Origin: an uncultured Gammaproteobacteria bacterium
Lineage (GTDB): Bacteria; Pseudomonadota; Gammaproteobacteria; Rariloculales; Rariloculaceae
Length of the DNA stretch: 27,859 nucleotides
Direction: 5' to 3'
Assembly: GCA_946887385.1 (NCBI GenBank)
Contig: CAMPKU010000018.1
Location: 1 to 27,859 of the forward strand
Notes under the pieces: generated by a model
The model's database searches: none
What the model saw: the letters and a program-made list of their open reading frames with translations, nothing else
What the model was told of the DNA's origin: nothing
In this document: positions 25,835 to 27,859 of the stretch, piece by piece
Layout: each line of letters begins with the position of its first letter
Numbering within the stretch: the first letter of the stretch is position 1
Made by a program: the position numbers and the translations under genes

Positions 25835-27811
25835 ATGCGGACCTTCCGACGACCGTTCACCGTCTCGTGTCTCGCAACGTGGCTGGCAGCGGGCGCCGGT
25901 GTCGCCGTTGCGCAGCGCGTGGCCATCGATAACGACGATATCGGCGGCACCGTGAACGGCCCCGCCGGCCCCGAAGGAGGCGTCTGGGTCATCGCCGAAA
26001 CCGACGCCTTCCAAACACGCTACGCGAAGATCGTTGTCACCGACGATCAAGGCCGCTACGTGATTCCCGATCTGCCGCCGGCCGACTACCAGGTTTGGGT
26101 GCGCGGCTACGGCCTCGTCGACTCCACCAAGGTGGACGGACGTCCCGGGCAAACGCTGAATCTCGTTGCCAACGCCGCACCCTCGCCGGCCGCGGCCGCC
26201 GTCGTGTATCCCGCCGCGTACTGGTACTCGATGATGAAGGTACCGAGCGCGTCCGAAGTCACGGTACCGGGCGGCGTTCCTCAGTATCTGGCGTCGATCA
26301 GAAATCTCTCCTGCATCGGCTGTCATCAGATCGGCCAGCTCTCTACGCGTACGCTGCCGGAAGCATTCGCGAGCATGAGCCATCACGACGCCTGGGTGCG
26401 GCGCATCCAATCCGGTCAAGCCGGCAGCCAAATGCTGGGCGCCGCGATGAACCAGCAAGGCGGAGTGCCGGTGAAGTATCTGGCCGATTGGACCGAGCGC
26501 GTCGCGAAGGGCGAGCTGCCGCACGCAACGCCGCAGCGGCCGCAGGGTGTCGAGCGCAACATCGTCGCCACCGTGCGCGACTGGTCGAACGAAAAAGCGT
26601 ACATGCACGACTTGAGCGGCACCGACCGCCGCAATCCCACGGTCAACGCCTATGGCCCGCTCTACGGAGCGCCGGAGCTCTCGACCGACGAGTTCCCGAT
26701 TCTCGATCCACGGACGAACACGGCCACGGTGCTGCACGCACCCGTGCGCGACCCGGACACGCCGACCACGAACGCCACCCCGCCGACGCAGCCGTCGCCC
26801 TACTGGGGCAACGAGGCGATCTGGGACAGCCAAGCGAACGCGCACAATCCGATGCTCGATGAGGAAGGCCGCGTCTGGTACACGGCCGTGGTTCGCGCAC
26901 CCACCAACATGCCGGACTATTGCCGCGCCGAGTCCGGCCACCCCTCCGCCAAGCTGTTCCCGCTCGAGCGCTCCGGGCGCCAGCTGTCCGTCTACGACCC
27001 GAAAACCGAGAAGTACACGTTCGTCGACACGTGCTACTCGACGCATCACTTGCAGTTCGCCGAGGACGCGAACGACACGCTGTGGACCAGCGGCGGCGGC
27101 CAAGTCGTCGGCTGGCTGAACTCGAAGCTGTTCCTCGAGACCGGCGACGCCGGGCGCTCGCAAGGCTGGACGGCGCTCGTGCTCGACACGAACGGCAACG
27201 GCCGGCGCGACGAGTACGTCGAGCCCAACGAGCCGGTGGACCCCGCGAAGGACAAGCGCGTCAACAGCGGCTTTTACGCCGTGATGCCGAACCCGGCCGA
27301 CGGCTCCATCTGGGGCGCCTCGATCGGCTATCCCGGCGCCGTCGTCCGCCTCAATCCGGGCGCAAACCCGCCCGAGACGGCGCTCGCCGAGGTCTACACG
27401 CCGCCGATGCCGGGTTACGGCATCCGCGGCGGCGACATCGACCGTAACGGCGTCGTCTGGGTATCGATGGGCAGCGGCCACTTGGGCGCGTTCGACCGGC
27501 GTAAGTGCCGCGCGCCGCTGAACGGCCCGAACGCCACCGGCAATCACTGCCCCGAAGGCTGGAGCTTCTACCGCTACCCCGGCCCCGGGTTCGTGGACCG
27601 TCCCGAAGAAAGCGTCGAGTCGAGCTATTACAGCTGGGTGGATCAGCACAACACGTCGGGCCTCGGCGCGAACGTGCCCATGTCCACGGCGAACCTGTTC
27701 GACGGCGTGCACGCGCTCGTCAACGGCGACATGGTCACGCTACGGATCCCCTATCCGCTCGGCTTCTACTCGAAAGGGTTCGAAGGCCGCATCGACTCCC
27801 GCCCGCCGTAG
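25835..27811 (+). CDS. Secreted carboxypeptidase-regulatory-like, c-type heme and propeller-like protein
   Basis: This 658-residue protein has a signal peptide MRTFRRPFTVSCLATWLAAGAGVAVA cut before QRV. Residues ~35-112 are a carboxypeptidase-regulatory-like beta-sandwich (IGGTVNGPAGPEGGVWVIAET, VVTDDQGRYVIPDLPPADYQVWVRGYG). One heme c motif, CIGCH (160-164), follows with His and Met residues nearby. From ~230 to the end are repeated W/G-rich beta blocks (GRVWYTAVVRAPTNMP, DTLWTSGGGQVVGWLN, GSIWGASIGYPGAVVRLNP, NGVVWVSMGSGHLGAFDRRKC) like Vgb/NHL-type propellers. Covalent heme would need the Ccm system. GGGGGA 6 nt before the ATG supports the start. Electron transfer is likely; the substrate is unknown. 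A new gene begins 8 bp after its stop with a strong ribosome binding site, so it probably heads an operon. Confidence 0.75.
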   Translation: MRTFRRPFTVSCLATWLAAGAGVAVAQRVAIDNDDIGGTVNGPAGPEGGVWVIAETDAFQTRYAKIVVTDDQGRYVIPDLPPADYQVWVRGYGLVDSTKVDGRPGQTLNLVANAAPSPAAAAVVYPAAYWYSMMKVPSASEVTVPGGVPQYLASIRNLSCIGCHQIGQLSTRTLPEAFASMSHHDAWVRRIQSGQAGSQMLGAAMNQQGGVPVKYLADWTERVAKGELPHATPQRPQGVERNIVATVRDWSNEKAYMHDLSGTDRRNPTVNAYGPLYGAPELSTDEFPILDPRTNTATVLHAPVRDPDTPTTNATPPTQPSPYWGNEAIWDSQANAHNPMLDEEGRVWYTAVVRAPTNMPDYCRAESGHPSAKLFPLERSGRQLSVYDPKTEKYTFVDTCYSTHHLQFAEDANDTLWTSGGGQVVGWLNSKLFLETGDAGRSQGWTALVLDTNGNGRRDEYVEPNEPVDPAKDKRVNSGFYAVMPNPADGSIWGASIGYPGAVVRLNPGANPPETALAEVYTPPMPGYGIRGGDIDRNGVVWVSMGSGHLGAFDRRKCRAPLNGPNATGNHCPEGWSFYRYPGPGFVDRPEESVESSYYSWVDQHNTSGLGANVPMSTANLFDGVHALVNGDMVTLRIPYPLGFYSKGFEGRIDSRPP

Positions 27812-27819
27812 GAGCGGCG

Positions 27820-27859
27820 ATGCGGCCAGCGAATCCTGTCGCGGTGAGGCCGGGGGGAT
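27820..27859 (+). CDS. Start of a further gene, cut by the window edge
   Basis: AGGAG (27810-27814) overlaps the preceding stop and stands 5 nt before ATG 27820. Thirteen codons (MRPANPVAVRPGG) remain open to the window end, too few to recognise. It is probably cotranscribed with the heme-propeller gene. Confidence 0.6.
   Translation, partial: MRPANPVAVRPGG

Noticed and set aside
25757..27712. A 651-codon minus-strand open frame opposite the heme-propeller gene
   Set aside because: The plus-strand protein has a signal peptide, a heme motif and a good ribosome binding site; the opposite frame gives low-complexity Val/Arg/Gly sequence.

Overview
The window is GC-rich DNA packed with genes on both strands. 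No tRNA, rRNA, CRISPR array, insertion sequence or phage gene was seen. The opgG-opgH pair for periplasmic glucans, secreted and lipoprotein signal peptides, a bactofilin and an ExoD-family protein point to a Gram-negative proteobacterium. A gammaproteobacterium is my best guess, but no phylogenetic marker settles it.

Region 1 (1-7083, minus strand) reads opgG, opgH, a secreted S41-type peptidase, an ExoD-family membrane protein, a bactofilin, then a SAM methyltransferase-like protein cut by the window edge. opgG/opgH overlap by 4 bp and opgH/S41 by 35 bp, so at least these three are probably cotranscribed. The theme is cell envelope: osmoregulated glucan synthesis, exopolysaccharide and cytoskeletal scaffold. 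Region 2 (7274-11010, plus strand) has a large FAD/Fe-S 2-hydroxyacid dehydrogenase-like enzyme. After it comes a NarX-type sensor kinase split into two overlapping frames, with Arg at the usual phospho-accepting His. Region 3 (10993-13583, minus strand) has a membrane-anchored TPR regulator-like protein and a MOSC protein, separated by a 230-bp spacer rich in inverted repeats.

Region 4 (13722-20489, plus strand) is a compact peptide-type ABC importer operon: two permeases, one fused double ATPase and a lipoprotein solute-binding protein. A DUF2891 protein follows with a 4-bp overlap. Several traits of this operon recall actinobacterial importers. Region 5 (20467-23939, minus strand) couples an M49 dipeptidyl-peptidase III to a PhoA-type alkaline phosphatase. 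Together with the importer this looks like peptide and phosphate scavenging.

Region 6 (23973-27859) has a small secreted protein of unknown function, a DUF6152-type secreted protein on the minus strand, and a divergent secreted protein. That last protein joins a carboxypeptidase-regulatory-like domain, one c-type heme motif and a propeller-like C-terminal part. Immediately behind it, a further gene starts with a strong ribosome binding site and runs off the window. The DUF6152/heme-propeller pair, the split kinase and the structured spacer at 12901-13020 are the least explained items. I do not see a clear new defence or mobile system.
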